NCBI GenBank assembly: GCA_029204225.1
Contig: CM055095.1
Span: 46,574,510-46,638,509 of the forward strand
Length of the DNA: 64,000 nt
Source: Diphasiastrum complanatum
Lineage: Eukaryota > Streptophyta > Lycopodiopsida > Lycopodiales > Lycopodiaceae
Reading direction: 5' to 3'
Numbering within the stretch: position 1 is the stretch's first letter; each line of letters starts with the position of its first letter. A model generated the notes under the pieces. It ran no database searches and had not been told where the DNA came from. It was given only the letters and a program-made list of their open reading frames with translations. The position numbers and the translations under genes are program-made. Shown one piece after another: positions 11,577 to 23,364 of this stretch.

Positions 11577-11950
11577 TTTCTATCGGACTCAAAGGTCTCA
11601 AGGTGCAAGTTGCAATGGATGTCCTTTCATGCAAGATATGCAAGAAATGTTGCAAGTGGCCAAAGAAAGCATTAAAACTGCTCAAGATAGAGCTCAGTTT
11701 TATGCTAACCAAAGTCGCTCATCTCGAGGATTTGAGGTTAAAACCTAGGTGTATCTTAAAATCCCAAAGATTCTTGTTTTCCACGTAAGTCATTTGAAAG
11801 AGCGATTTAGTAGAGGATTCACTAATTCCGGAAGGTGAACTAGTTGAATTAGAGAATCTGACTAACTTTGTACCAATAATGCCAGAGAAAGTTCTCAATC
11901 CGAACTTGGTAGAAGGTGGTCTATGGCTCCAGTGCACGAGGGAGGGGCGG

Positions 11951-13057
11951 CAATACCTCTATGGTTGGGCAGAAACAGAGCGTTCGTCACCTAATTGTAT
12001 TTTAGCAATGGTAGGTTTCAACGATGGGGATTCTAACACTTAGCCATGCATGAGGACCTGGGGATGTTGGGGGCAATTTCCAAGGATGCTATGGTTGCCT
12101 AAATAATACACAACCTCCTCCCTAACTCATCCCTCCTCCCCACCTATGAATCGTGCTTTCAAGTGTGCACAAGAAGGAAAGGGTTCACTGAAAGTGACGA
12201 GAAGCTTACCTACGATCCCCCCTAGGTGGATCTTCCATAGAGAAGCCCCCTTTCCATTATTAATCAACTAGTTAGTGTTAATGGACCTTTAGCACCAATT
12301 TAAAGTAGGGCGCAAGTCTCTTTCTTGTTTGTCTACTCCATCACTAGTTGTATGTTTTGCAATGATTGCAAGAGACAGGACGAGGATTTGTTCGTCATCG
12401 AGTTTCAAACTTTGCGCATATGGATGCAAGTTTGCATGTCTTTGAAGGTTTTGTGTCCTCTTTGGGACCAAATTGTTGAAGGCATAATGTGACCCTATTG
12501 TCAAATGTATTGTGCAATCGAAAGTCACTTCAATTTACATCTTCCTATCATTGACTCTACCGATCTTCTGACGAAAACTAGTGTCTATGATGTTTCCATA
12601 AGAATGTGTCATGTGTTCTTGTTGGATGCAAGTTAAGACCTAGAGTGGAAGATCTTCCAATCATTGAAGTACTATGACAACTATTGTAGCAAATGGAATT
12701 ACTTCTTGTAACATACTCACATTAGCATTTCCTCTATTCCCATTGTATATCTCCCTATTTTTCACCTTTTGTTGTTCCATCTTTTTGAGCCATCAATAAA
12801 ATAGTAACTTCGGCACAATAGTTATATGCATAGATGATCCTTACTTCGTTTCTACAATGGCATTATTTAGTACAATGGTTTCTACTTCAATGCTTGCTTG
12901 AAGGTCTTTGTCTGCATGTTGCATTGGGCTCTACTTGTGTACAATGAGCCATTGACTATTGATTCTACACAATTTGCTTGTCCTTATATTTAGTAGTTTG
13001 GGCTTCCTTGTTTCCTATGAGTTGCCTATTGTTGCCAAGATTTGGCATACATGATCC
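11951..13057. other. stretch without a recognised gene
   Basis: Only short open frames. This may include the LTR of the preceding gypsy fragment, but no TG..CA pair with a polypurine tract was found. It ends at the insertion site of the chromovirus. Confidence 0.4.
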
Positions 13058-13062
13058 GTGTA

Positions 13063-13420
13063 TGTTACGAGCTCGTAACCAGCGCCGAACCCTAGAGAAC
13101 ACAGATAGGTCAGATACCACAGTCAGGGTCGTGTCCAGCGTGCATGACCAACAGGGCAAGACAGTGTGAGTAGTGTGCCCCAGCACGGTCCATAGCTATG
13201 GCGGGCCTAACACAGCCTAGGGACCCTGTCAGCAGGATAGGGCCCCCAGTTGGGTCCCGACGTGCAGTCGGCCACGTTAGTGCCACGTGGCCGACACTTG
13301 GCAGTTGCATGCTATCAGTCCTCACACTGGGCTAGGAGGGGCTTACTCTATATCAGGGAGTAGGCAAGGTTGGGTGGATCAGTTAATATTTGCTCTACTG
13401 TGGTGTTAGGACCTATTACA
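13063..13420 (+). repeat. chromovirus 5' LTR
   Basis: Starts TGTTACGAGC and ends CCTATTACA, followed by one base and the primer-binding site. A TATA-like CTATATC lies at about 13347-13353, which would be the promoter of the genomic RNA. It is identical to the 3' LTR except at two transitions. Confidence 0.95.
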
Positions 13421-13421
13421 C

Positions 13422-13433
13422 TGGTATCAGAGC
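13422..13433 (+). other. primer-binding site, initiator Met-tRNA type
   Basis: TGGTATCAGAGC, complementary to the 3' end of plant initiator methionine tRNA, one base after the LTR end. This is where minus-strand DNA synthesis begins. Confidence 0.9.
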
Positions 13434-14316
13434 CATCTCCATCCTAGGGAGTTCAGGAGCAGCAGTAGAGAAAGCTATCAGAAGATAGGAAGTGTTTCTC
13501 AGGTTCTCAGGAAAGATTAGAGGAGGAGAATCGCTGTAGGTGCAGCCTTCAAACCCTTGAAATCCACTGAGAATTTACAGTTGTAGGAAGTAGAATTCCT
13601 TCTGTAGGTAAATCGCTGGAAAGGCAGCAATCTATATCAGATTTCAGACATCGGATAGGAGACTTTAGAAAGGATTTAGAGTAGAAACCAGCGAGCAGGT
13701 CCATCGCTGTGGGATCAAACATCTACCTCTGAAATTTCAGAGAAATCCAAGGAAGTTTGAGGGGTTTTCAAGCAAATTTTCTTAGCAGGGCCAGCGCTGG
13801 ACAGGGAGGTGAAAAATTGGTTTTTCATCACTGTTTTTGAGAATTTTTCAGTAGTTTGAATATCAAACTAGATTGCCACAGACCAGCGACCTACTACTTG
13901 AAGTCAGATCAGAGTTTCAAGCAAGTTTTGGGCCTTAAATTTTAGAAAATTGGGCCAGACAGGTAGCTGTCCAGCCAGCGAGGGTAGGGAGACACCAAAA
14001 TCAGAAATTGAAATACTTTTTGGGTCTCAAATCAGAAGTAAAGGAGCCAGTGGGATTGCAATCAGAGCAGCGAGCTACTATCCTCAAAAAAACCGGGAAA
14101 TTTAGCACCGTTTTGAAGCTTCAAACTGGCATTTTTCGGAACAGCAGGTCTGAAATCTTGGGGAAAAGAGCTGAAAGGGTTCCTCTTCATTCTTTCTTTG
14201 GAAGTATAGTCCTCAGAAACAGCTAAGTCATCTTTCCTTTCCCTTGTACAGTTGTAAATTAGTCTTTTAGACTTTTTTCCTTCAGAAGTTAAGGTAGCTC
14301 TCTTTCAGTTTCGAAG
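13434..14316 (+). other. chromovirus leader (5' untranslated region)
   Basis: About 880 bases with no long frame. ATCGCTG / CAGCGA words recur (near 13530, 13612, 13690, 13702, 13790, 13883 and 13976), sometimes as CAGCGCTG, which could form hairpins for packaging or translation. A 72-codon open frame (14008-14226) lies in it and is probably chance. Confidence 0.6.
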
Positions 14317-17300
14317 ATGACCACTCCTCAGGGACCTGATCAACCCCAGGAGAGAGGCTTCGACGAACTTGAAACAGAAGCCTTGGCTTACAGAAAAGGG
14401 AAGGAACCCATGGAAGTAGAAGAACAGGAACAGTTCGCCGAAGAACTCGACGAACTGGTTACCAAGGAGCAGTTCCTCCAATTGGTAACAGAAGTGGATG
14501 AACTGAAGCTGGCATTAGCCAATTTCAAGTCCAGTGTGGACGACTCGTTCGCTGAACTCAAAAACTTGATTTTGAGCTCCGCGAAAGGAAGCCTTCCCTC
14601 CACTTCTCAGTTATCCCCTTCTCCACTTCCATCAGTTTCGGGTGAGACTTTACGGTCTCACCCCAGTGTTTTTAAAGATTTAAAGCCTCCTACTTTTAAT
14701 GGGGAAGAGAAGGATAGAAATGCAGATATTCTACAAACCTTCCTCAGCAAATGGAAGAACATTCACGCTCTTAAACAGACCCCTGACCATTTGCAAGCAA
14801 TTGAGGCCAGTCTTTCTTTAGGGCCTATGGCCTATAAGTGGTGGTTAAATCTCCAGGAGACTGGGCAGACTCCCCGGTCATGGAAAGCTTTTGAAGAAGC
14901 TTTCCTAAGAGAATTTCTACCAGAGAATGAACTTGATAGAGCCTGGGAAGCCTGGGAAAGAACAATAATGGACAAGTCCCTCATCCAATATATCTCGCAG
15001 TATCGAGAAGCAATTTTAAAGATTAAAAATATGGATGACTATCAAAAAATCAGGGGATTTGTCCGTGGCCTCAAAGATGAATATAAAGTAGAGGTCCAGA
15101 GAAACTCGCCTACTACCCTTGAGCAAGCTCTCAGATATGCTCAAATCTATGATGATTCAGTGGGTAGGAAGAGAGCGAGACAGCAACCACTTTCTGAGCA
15201 GCTTCCTCAGAAAGACTTTCAATTTAAAAAGAAATTTTTGAAAAGAAAAGAAGATAAATTTAAAGGTGAAGCTCCTCAGAAACGCCCTTCACTCATACAG
15301 TCCTTAAAACCAGATGATTTTGAGAAAGCCAAACAAGAACGTTTGTGCTTTGTGTGTATGGGCAAGGGACACACAGTCAGACAGTGTCCCAAGGGGCCTT
15401 TCACTAAAAAAGATAAAAAAGATAAAAAACAAGTTCATCTTGTTCAGACTGTATGTTTCCCCAGTGACTCGGCAGCTTCCGAGATCAAAGTGTATCATGA
15501 AGATCATGAACACTGTTGCCAGCTGACCTCTGCAATGCTAGCGAGACCCTTCAGCTTTGGGCCGCATGACCTAGTACGTATGCATGGGAAAGTTGGTAAC
15601 CAGTCAGTAAGAGTCATGGTTGATGATGGGGCAACCCATAATTTCATCAACCACACCCTGGTTAAAAAGCTTAAACTACCAGAAGTACCTAGTCAGCATA
15701 GGTACATAGTTTCATTAGCTAAGGGTGAAGACAAAAAAATATGGGAAACTATGGTAAGTAAGTTAGATCTTGGTATTCAGGGGTACCAAGATGAAATAAA
15801 CTTTCAGATAATGCACCTGGATCGAACAGATATTGTTCTCGGGAGAGATTGGCTCTACAGTTTAGGACCTTCCCTCCACAGAAACTATCAGGAGAACACC
15901 CTCAGCTTTCAGCATAAAGGCCGAGAGATCCAGCTGCATGGGGAGCATGATGTTCCCAACAGCCCTATGGTCTACAGTTCAGAACTCTGTCAGCTAATCG
16001 GAGACGAAGACCATCAGGTATTCTTATGTGACTTTCAGTTTATTCCTGAAGTTTCTATTTCCAGTTCTATTCAGCAGAAAATCAGTAAATTAGAAACTTT
16101 ATTGTCTAAATTTAAAGATGTTTTTCCTGAAGATTTGCCACATGGTTTACCACCTAGCAGAGAGGTAGATCATGTAATAAACCTAGTACCAGGTACAGCA
16201 CCTGTTTCTAAACCTCCGTATCGGGTCAGCCGAACAGAGGATGAAGAAATAACTAGGCAGTTAACAGACTATCTTGGGAAAGGCCAAATTCAGACCAGTA
16301 GTTCACCATGGGCCTCACCAGTCCTATTGGTGAAAAAGAAAGAGGGATCTATGCGTCTTTGCGTAGATTACAGAGCCCTCAATAAAGTCACAATTAAGAA
16401 TAAATACCCTATGCCTCGGGCAGACGAGTTGTTTGATCAACTCGACGGAGCTAAGTTTTTCAGCAAAATAGACCTCAGATTGGGATATCATCAAGTCCGT
16501 ATAAAATCGGAAGATGTCTCGAAAACAGCTTTTAGGACTCGTCACGGTCATTATGAGTTTAAGGTGATGCCATTTGGGCTCACAAATGCTCCAGCTACCT
16601 TTATGACCTTGATGAACAGTGTCCTCAGACCATACTTGGGTAAGTTTGTAGTCGTATTTTTAGATGACATCCTCGTCTACAGCAAAACGAGGAAGGAGCA
16701 TCTAAAACACCTCAAAAAGGTGTTTCGACTGCTCAGAAAGCATAAGCTTTATGCTAAACAATCCAAGTGTGAATTCTTCGTTGAAGAAGTAGCATATTTG
16801 GGTCACATTATCTCTTCAGATGGGATTAAGATGGACCCAAATAAGGTTAAAGCCATACTCAGTTGGCTGAGACCTCAGAATATTTTGGAACTTCAAATCT
16901 TTCTTGGTCTGGCGGGATATTACAGACGATTTGTCAAGGAATATGCTCAGACAGCAGTCCCTATGACAAATCTCCTTGAGGGGAAGGGAAAGGAGTTCTT
17001 TTGGGAGTCCGCACAACAGGAGAGCTTTGATGCTCTCAAAACAGCCTTAGCTACAGCACCAGTTTTAAAGGTCGTCGACCCCAATCAGCCATTTGTGGTC
17101 GAAACAGATGCTAGCGACTTTGCAGTAGGTGCTGTGCTAACTCAGGGTGGACGACCAGTTGCGTTCGAGAGTAAAAAACTCGAGCCAGCACAGACTAGGT
17201 ATAGTGCCTATGAAAAGGAACTCTTTTCTATAGTCCATGCCCTTAAGACTTGGAGGCATTATTTGTATGGTGCCAACTTTGAGGTCCTGACAGACCATGA

Positions 17301-18606
17301 GAGTCTCAGATACCTTTGCAATCAACCTGAGCTTAGAGGTCGGAAAGCTCGTTGGGCAGAGTTGATGCAAGAGTTTGACATGTCTATCAGATATAGGCGT
17401 GGAAAATTCAATATAGTAGCAGATGCCCTTAGCAGAATGCCTATGATAAACGAGCTGAGTTTTACTCAGATTCGTAATGAGTTACTCGAGTCCTTGAGAG
17501 GGAAATGCCAGCATGATGCATTCTTCTCTATTATCTGGAACTCAGTCCAGAACAGACAGTTACAGACTCCAGAACCAGTTCCCGGGGCTGGTGCCAGTCC
17601 ATCCAAGAATACGGCAGCTTCCGTTGAGGATGATGATGAGTCCGAGTATACGTCGTCAGATGACGTTGAGGATTCTGAGCCTGTATTACCCAAGCAAACC
17701 CCAGTGGTTGAGGATCAGTTGACTCAAGGATTCAAATGGAAACAGTATTCCATTCAGGATGAGTACTTGCTCTATAGAGATAGAGTATGTGTCCCCAATT
17801 CAGAGGATTATAGGCAGCAGGTCCTATATGAATGTCATGACAATCCTAGCGCGGGACACCCAGGCATACAGAAGACCTATGAGCTTCTTCGTAGGCAATT
17901 TTTTTGGCCCAGTATGAAAAAGGACGTCCACCAGTATGTAACCAGTTGCCAGAAATGTCAAGTAAATAAAGCAGAGCGTTTAAAGGCAGGAGGGTTGTTG
18001 CATCCCTTAGAAATACCAGCTGGTAAATGGGAGAGTATCTCCATGGATTTTATAGTAGGCCTGCCTAAAACCCAAAAGGGTAATGACGCTATATGGGTCA
18101 CAGTTGACCGTCTGACCAAAATGGCTCATTTTATTCCGACCAAAACAACCGTTAGAGCTCCAGAGTTAGCGAGGTTGTTTGTAGACGGGCTATTTAAATT
18201 GTACGGTCTACCTTCCGGCATAGTCAGCGACCGGGACAGTAAGTTTACTGGAAATTTTTGGATGGCAGTATTCCATCATCTCCATACTAAACTTAATATG
18301 AGTACCACCGACCATCCACAGACGGACGGTCAAACAGAAAGGGTAAATCAAGTGCTGGAGGATATGCTTCGTGCATACGTCAGCAAGAGGCAGACTAATT
18401 GGGAGGAGTATCTCTCGATATTAGAGTTTGCTTACAACAGTACCAAACATTCAGCTACGGGATACAGCCCATTTATGCTGATGTACGGATTTCAGCCACG
18501 CTCACCCACAGCTGTAGGGTTTCAACAAGAAAAAGTTGAAGCAGCCAGAAACTTTTTAGAGGACCTAAACCAAATGATAGAACATGCTAAGCGTAGCATT
18601 AGGTAG
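14317..18606 (+). CDS. chromovirus gag-pol polyprotein, ends at premature TAG
   Basis: One 1429-residue frame. The N-terminal part is gag: an acidic start, then the retrotransposon gag fold (about residues 125-270). A CCHC zinc knuckle (C-x2-C-x4-H-x4-C, residues 344-357) follows. Protease: [11 protein letters not shown], with DDG at 436-438 where DSG or DTG is usual. [13 protein letters not shown] and [11 protein letters not shown] (Asp 783, 784). RNase H: ETDAS (Asp 931) and TDHESL (Asp 993). Integrase: H-H-C-C finger ([10 protein letters not shown] to CQKC), then Asp 1244, Asp 1305 and Glu 1341, a D-x60-D-x35-E triad. The start is the first ATG of the open frame after the leader. The TAG at 18604-18606 cuts off the integrase tail; the same frame stays open beyond it (18607-19101). 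The protein would form particles, copy the RNA and insert the DNA. Confidence 0.95.
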   Translation: MTTPQGPDQPQERGFDELETEALAYRKGKEPMEVEEQEQFAEELDELVTKEQFLQLVTEVDELKLALANFKSSVDDSFAELKNLILSSAKGSLPSTSQLSPSPLPSVSGETLRSHPSVFKDLKPPTFNGEEKDRNADILQTFLSKWKNIHALKQTPDHLQAIEASLSLGPMAYKWWLNLQETGQTPRSWKAFEEAFLREFLPENELDRAWEAWERTIMDKSLIQYISQYREAILKIKNMDDYQKIRGFVRGLKDEYKVEVQRNSPTTLEQALRYAQIYDDSVGRKRARQQPLSEQLPQKDFQFKKKFLKRKEDKFKGEAPQKRPSLIQSLKPDDFEKAKQERLCFVCMGKGHTVRQCPKGPFTKKDKKDKKQVHLVQTVCFPSDSAASEIKVYHEDHEHCCQLTSAMLARPFSFGPHDLVRMHGKVGNQSVRVMVDDGATHNFINHTLVKKLKLPEVPSQHRYIVSLAKGEDKKIWETMVSKLDLGIQGYQDEINFQIMHLDRTDIVLGRDWLYSLGPSLHRNYQENTLSFQHKGREIQLHGEHDVPNSPMVYSSELCQLIGDEDHQVFLCDFQFIPEVSISSSIQQKISKLETLLSKFKDVFPEDLPHGLPPSREVDHVINLVPGTAPVSKPPYRVSRTEDEEITRQLTDYLGKGQIQTSSSPWASPVLLVKKKEGSMRLCVDYRALNKVTIKNKYPMPRADELFDQLDGAKFFSKIDLRLGYHQVRIKSEDVSKTAFRTRHGHYEFKVMPFGLTNAPATFMTLMNSVLRPYLGKFVVVFLDDILVYSKTRKEHLKHLKKVFRLLRKHKLYAKQSKCEFFVEEVAYLGHIISSDGIKMDPNKVKAILSWLRPQNILELQIFLGLAGYYRRFVKEYAQTAVPMTNLLEGKGKEFFWESAQQESFDALKTALATAPVLKVVDPNQPFVVETDASDFAVGAVLTQGGRPVAFESKKLEPAQTRYSAYEKELFSIVHALKTWRHYLYGANFEVLTDHESLRYLCNQPELRGRKARWAELMQEFDMSIRYRRGKFNIVADALSRMPMINELSFTQIRNELLESLRGKCQHDAFFSIIWNSVQNRQLQTPEPVPGAGASPSKNTAASVEDDDESEYTSSDDVEDSEPVLPKQTPVVEDQLTQGFKWKQYSIQDEYLLYRDRVCVPNSEDYRQQVLYECHDNPSAGHPGIQKTYELLRRQFFWPSMKKDVHQYVTSCQKCQVNKAERLKAGGLLHPLEIPAGKWESISMDFIVGLPKTQKGNDAIWVTVDRLTKMAHFIPTKTTVRAPELARLFVDGLFKLYGLPSGIVSDRDSKFTGNFWMAVFHHLHTKLNMSTTDHPQTDGQTERVNQVLEDMLRAYVSKRQTNWEEYLSILEFAYNSTKHSATGYSPFMLMYGFQPRSPTAVGFQQEKVEAARNFLEDLNQMIEHAKRSIR

Positions 18607-19101
18607 TCCCAGGATCGAGCCAGGCATTATGCAGATCCACACAGACGGGATGTGCAGTTCTCCACTGGTGAGAAAGTCTACTTGAGAGTCCCAGTTGACT
18701 CTAAAACCCTCAAATCAGGAGTGTGTGCTAAGTTGTCTCCAAGGTATTGTGGTCCCTTTACCATCAGTAGGAGACTAGGCGAGGTCACCTATGAACTAGA
18801 ACTCCCACACAGCAGTAAGGTTTTTCCAGTCTTTCATGTAAGTCAGTTACGAAAAGCCTTAACCAGATCAGATAATCTGGTAGGGGACAGTGTTCTAGTT
18901 CTCCCATTGGATCCTCAACAACCTCCACATGAACCAGAGGAGATTCTTGATAGTAGAGAGACGCAGACTCGTCATACTCTATACCGAGAATATCTGGTTA
19001 AGTGGAATGATCAGCCTGTTGAGAATGTCACTTGGGAAAGAGGCAGCGTCCTTCGCAACATTTTTCCAGACTTTGTCTTAGAGGACCAAGACGGTTCTTA
19101 A
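18607..19101 (+). pseudogene. chromovirus integrase tail and chromodomain, cut off by the TAG
   Basis: In the same frame as the preceding gag-pol. It carries the integrase C-terminal segment (SQDRARHYAD, then YLRVPVDSKTLKSG, KLSPRYCGPF, FHVSQLRKAL). A chromodomain follows with the aromatic and acidic positions YREYLVKW and ENVTWE. In this family the chromodomain is thought to guide insertion by reading histone marks. Downstream ATG codons would allow only a fragment to be made on its own. It ends TAA just before the polypurine tract. Confidence 0.9.
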
Positions 19102-19112
19102 GGGGGAGGGAG
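19101..19112 (+). other. chromovirus polypurine tract
   Basis: AGGGGGAGGGAG lies directly between the stop codon and the 3' LTR, the normal place for the plus-strand primer. Confidence 0.9.
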
Positions 19113-19470
19113 TGTTACGAGCTCGTAACCAGCGCCGAACCCTAGAGAACACAGATAGGTCAGATACCACAGTCAGGGTCGTGTCCAGCGTACATGACCA
19201 ACAGGGCAAGACAGTGTGAGTAGTGTGCCCCAGCACGGTCCATAGCTATGGCGGGCCTAACACAGCCTAGGGACCCTGTCAGCAGGATAGGGCCCCCAGT
19301 TGGGTCCCGACGTGCAGTCGGCCACGTTAGTGCCACGTGGCCGACACTTGGCAGTTGCATGCTATCAGTCCTCACACTGGGCTAGGAGGGGCTTACTCTA
19401 TATCAGGGAGTAGGCAAGGTTGGGTGGATCAGTTAATATTTGCTCTACTGTGGTGTTAGGATCTATTACA
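19113..19470 (+). repeat. chromovirus 3' LTR
   Basis: 358 bases, TGTTACGAGC to TCTATTACA, followed by the target duplication GTGTA. The differences from the 5' LTR are at 19192 (A against G) and 19462 (T against C). Confidence 0.95.
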
Positions 19471-19475
19471 GTGTA

Positions 19476-20695
19476 ACTAGCTTGGAATCTATTTTTATGT
19501 GTTGAGTCACTTATTGCTACTATTCCTTCGAGTTCTCGGTCGTTACAATTAATTCCCTTGGAGTATTTTTGTGTATACCATTTCAACAACTATTAGGTTC
19601 ATCATTCATCTATTTAGATGGTTTATTTGGTAAGTTAATGAAGGTAGCATGGAATGACAATCTTTATCTTTATGTGCTTATGATGAGGTAAAACATAAAT
19701 AATACAAGCACACAAAAATATTGGAAAGAATCGCAAATCAACTGAAAGGATCACAATTCTGCTAATCTGATGTGATAGTATGAAATATCGAATGGGAATT
19801 TAGATAAAATCAAGACTAAGCTCTCAATCAATCAAATTCCAAAAAATCGAGCGAGCACTTTTGTTCACATAAAAAGCTGCTAAATTCTTCCAAAAAAGGT
19901 CATGTGTTTAAAAGCTTTAGGGAATTCGGACGTTAGACCATGTTAAAAGCTCGAAGTCACTGATAATACTAAATAGAAATATGATAAGTGACCGATATTG
20001 ATGATTGACACAATGATCAATATCCTACATATGTGAAGATTCTATTCACGTATAAGTTGCTTGCAACCTTTGATTGCAAAACTAATTAGCAATTTTGTTC
20101 ACAATGCACAAATTTTGAGCACCCAAGTGAAATTTGAGAGTTTCCCAAAAAAAAAAAGTTGTAGAAATCCTATTCGAATTTAATAGTTTTAAATCAGTTA
20201 AGAAGTGTTCAAATTGAGATTCTTTGTTACTATGTTCACAATCAATGATCTACATAACAAGACATCATGTCTACTTGTGTCCACTGAGAGTGTTAGATAT
20301 AAAGAGGAAAGTTTTCACTGCATGTTCAATCGATCTTTTTTCAAGGACACTAAGATGATGATGAAGAATTGGACAACGGATGTAGAACATTTAACAATCA
20401 ATAACTAAGAACATCCAACATTCATTCTATCCCCTTGTACATGCATGATGATATTCATATTCACATAAATTATAACCAAATCCATCCCACTCAAATATAA
20501 GCTATGATAAATCATGTTTTAAGAGTTCAATTGTAGAGTGAAATAGTCTAAAGTTAATGAAGTCATACAGTATACTGAAGCCTAAAGCACAATTTTATCT
20601 ACGAACCACAAGCTACAAACCTATATCATGCTAATGAAAATTGCAAAATGATTATTAGAGTCAGTAAGTCTGAAATCCATAAGGGAAGTCGAGTT
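19476..20695. other. stretch without a recognised gene
   Basis: Continuation of the sequence split by the chromovirus. AT-rich, with short frames only; nothing recognised. Confidence 0.4.
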
Positions 20696-20890
20696 TAGGC
20701 AATGTTTTTTGCACCGATTCAAATTGGCGGCTCGAATCAGCCAATTTGACTAGTTCGAAGCTGTTCGAATTGGTTGGGCCAAGTTTGAATCGGCCGATTT
20801 GAACATTTAACCCTAAACTAATTCGATTCGGGCCATTTTTTTACGAGTAAGCCGATTTGAATCGAGATTTGTGCAACGAGGTTAGGGTAC
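20696..20890. repeat. relative of the hAT-like miniature element
   Basis: The ends read TTTTGCACCGATTCAAAT (20708 onward) and, inverted from 20875, GTTGCAC..GATTCAAAT. The interior has the same AATCGG/CCGATT words as the insertion at 11242-11427. A clean 8-bp target duplication is not visible, so borders and class are less sure. Confidence 0.45.
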
Positions 20891-21278
20891 ATAAAACATC
20901 TAAGTTCCAAAGAGTCTTCTAGGATTCTATCCAAAGACCACTATGATTATGTTTGCCTATATGCATGAAAGTTTGTAATGAGACTTGTTCATATTTCACA
21001 AGACTATACCTTTGAATGTTCCTTGTACACAGTGCAGATTGCAAATTTCAGAGCCTAAATTAGATATATGAGGAATCTATTTCTCTAGAGGACAAATTAA
21101 CATTGATCTTAAAACGGTGTTTGATGATAACCAATCTTTACTCGAATGGCAAAGGGCGGCCTGTTTAGAAGAGCACTGTTGAAACTTCAGGAAGTTGATT
21201 AACATATATATAAAGCTCTCAGATGCCACAATAAATATTTCATAGAAAGAGTTATTGTTGGAATGTATCTCACCTTCT

Positions 21279-21409
21279 TTCTGTGAAGATATTGCAGAGG
21301 CATTGTCCTGCTGAATGAGCAACAACAAGAGAAATATCAAAATACCATTTTGTTTCAGGGTGCTCGTCCAATTCTCAATGAGCAAATCGGCAAAGCTGAA
21401 GTCGCACAT
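21279..21409 (-). CDS. possible first exon of a secreted protein
   Basis: Starting at the ATG at 21409, the frame has a hydrophobic run (NGILIFLLLLLIQQ) followed by NASAISS, like a signal peptide with a cleavage site. It reaches a good splice donor (AAAGAAG|GTGAGAT) at about 21279. No second exon was identified and the ATG precedes the hydrophobic run by about 20 residues, so this is tentative. It may be chance. Confidence 0.25.
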
Positions 21410-23110
21410 GTTGAGGATTTGTGGTTTGATCTGTTAGATTCCAGCTATTTGCAGCTGCTCGCGTAAATCTTTGGATCTCAAATGGCCAGATATTGAGGCT
21501 TTACCGAGAGTTTAAATAATTCCATCCTAGAAGCAGCTGGAAAGGTCTTGTTTCTCAGTTTGTATAATTTGTATGATCTATCAGTCTAAATGACCCAAGC
21601 GTATCTATCAGGAACAGCTTTCTTTATGTGTCTGAATGCAGCTACTGACGGAAGCATTGCTATGAACCCCTATCCATGTCTTCGGAGCTATTCCACAGTA
21701 ACATGTGGCAATTAATTCCAAAGTAGCTCGAGATTAGTCTCTCATAGCTATTTCTCTCTAGACCATGAACAATAAGGGCCTTTTCGAGAAGAGTTACATT
21801 TTGCCTGCTTTTTGAAGAGTGATTATCTATGGAGAAGTCGCCCATGTAGTTCATTTTTGTTTCAGCAGTGGAGTCTCTCAAACCTTGCATATTGAAGAAC
21901 AGATTCGATATTCTTATAAGAATCCCTTTATTCGTCATTTAAAGTTCAAAGCCATGCTAACCAACGAACCCGGCTGGCGACGTGAATAGACCATGAAATT
22001 GGGACTTCATGCGGATAGTGAACTTGTGGATAGATTGGCCGTCACATTTGCAAGAAAATGTGCTACATTGTTTAAGAAATAAAGACCATGAAACAGTAAA
22101 AAGCAAATAGAGTAGCAAGACAGACAACACGAACTTAGACCAGAAAATGGGATCTAAAACTTGCAGCAGAGAGCTTTCCTCATTGGAAGTGAACGAACTT
22201 ACACGCGATTATAAGTAGCTTATTATTACACTGGCAACAAGCTTCAGCCTACAAGGACTGCTATCGCAGGCTAGAGACCCCGACCAAAACCGAGGAAGCC
22301 GCAAACAAAGAGAGAGATGATAAAGCAAGGATGACAAATGCAAAGCTTACCTTACCATTTATATGCACAATGAGGAATCAAATGGAGGATGAAAACGACT
22401 ACAGGATCTTGCAAGCAATGCAACCTAATTCTAGATCTCACAAGATAAGAATGAATGCTCTGATTACGATAGATAAATGGACGCTCTAATTAGAGAGATA
22501 ATAAAACTTGCAATTTATTTCCTTGAGTACATATGTAAAATGGCCTGAGAAAAAGCTCTCATTGAAGCCCATGAATGCAGCTCATTGTCAAGAATAAATG
22601 ATCGGGGCAATGGAAACTCGGAAGATCCTTGCTCTAATGCTCTTCCTCGGCATCAATGATCGGGAAAATAGCCGAAGAACAGCGAAGAGAAGTAAAGACG
22701 GATCGACAAACGGAGAGCAAAAAGGAATGAAAAAAAGCTCGAAAAGAAACAAGGACGGACGGGGGTGACGTAGTTGCATATGCGAGCGAGAAGGCCAGAT
22801 TTACGTTTGAAATTGTGACACCTAAGTTAAACGGTCAAGAAAACAAGTGCTCCAACGTGGCTAGTATTAAAATGCCTTGGACAGCCTAGCTTGATGGTGT
22901 TTTCAAGCCTCATCAAGCCAATTCATCTCCTCTTGCTCTCTCTCCATTTGGATCAAATCCAAAGTATACTTTACATTAATTCCATGATCTTGCATGATCT
23001 TGATCTAGATCCCTTGCTAAAATTAACCATATGTTATACACATAAAAGAAATTCTCTCTCTACACTTGGTCGCCACGTGCACACGCTGCACATCACATTA
23101 GGATGTCCCA
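21410..23110. other. stretch without a recognised gene
   Basis: Short frames on both strands (for example 21660-21938 and 22588-22779, minus) without known domains. Nothing else seen. Confidence 0.35.
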
Positions 23111-23111
23111 T

Positions 23112-23364
23112 CCGCTAGTTTAGATGCTAGGGTGATCTCGAGTGTTGAGCTTCGTGTATAGGTGGCCAGCTAGTATCAACAACCCAAGGAATGCATACCC
23201 ATCCACTTTTCCGCTAGTTTAGATGCTAGGGTGGTCTCGAGTGTTGAGCTTCGTGTATAGGTGGCCGGCTGGTATCAACAACCCAAGGAATGCATACCCA
23301 TCCACTTTTGGATGCTATGGTGGTCTCAACTGTGAGCTTTTCTTGCATGTAGGTGGCAGATTGG
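23112..23364 (+). repeat. 99-bp tandem duplication with partial third copy
   Basis: CCGCTAGTTTAGATGCTAGG begins one copy at 23112 and a second at 23211, with a few base differences between copies. A third, truncated and more diverged copy begins at about 23310 (GGATGCTATGGTGGTCTC). Confidence 0.85.

Larger units (their letters stand above)
10677..11950 (+). pseudogene. Ty3/gypsy (chromovirus-type) integrase fragment, broken
   Basis: The frame picks up inside the integrase HHCC region (QKTLHLIKQNFFWPKM, then KGCKQC with a TAG). It continues with the catalytic core [12 protein letters not shown] (first Asp), a changed second-Asp region and [18 protein letters not shown] (Glu region). The C-terminal part (DMQEMLQVAKESIKTAQDRAQFYA) appears at 11620-11748 after further stops and frameshifts. 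A trace of the chromodomain linker (ENLTNFVPIMPEKVLNP) lies at 11848-11910. A short tandem duplication and a hAT-like insertion interrupt it at 11178-11435. Confidence 0.85.
13063..19470 (+). mobile_element. near-complete Ty3/gypsy chromovirus, 6408 bp
   Basis: Two 358-bp LTRs (13063-13420, 19113-19470) flank a primer-binding site, a leader, one gag-pol frame and a polypurine tract. The target duplication GTGTA is present on both sides (13058-13062, 19471-19475). The LTRs differ at only two sites, both transitions (13142/19192 and 13412/19462), about 0.56 percent, so insertion was recent. The integrase ends in a chromodomain, which defines chromoviruses. The clade (Reina, Galadriel, Tekay or CRM) was not decided. 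One TAG inside pol is the only obvious defect. Confidence 0.95.

Noticed and set aside
14008-14226. 72-codon frame in the chromovirus leader as a small gene
   Set aside because: It has no recognisable feature and lies in the untranslated leader ahead of gag.
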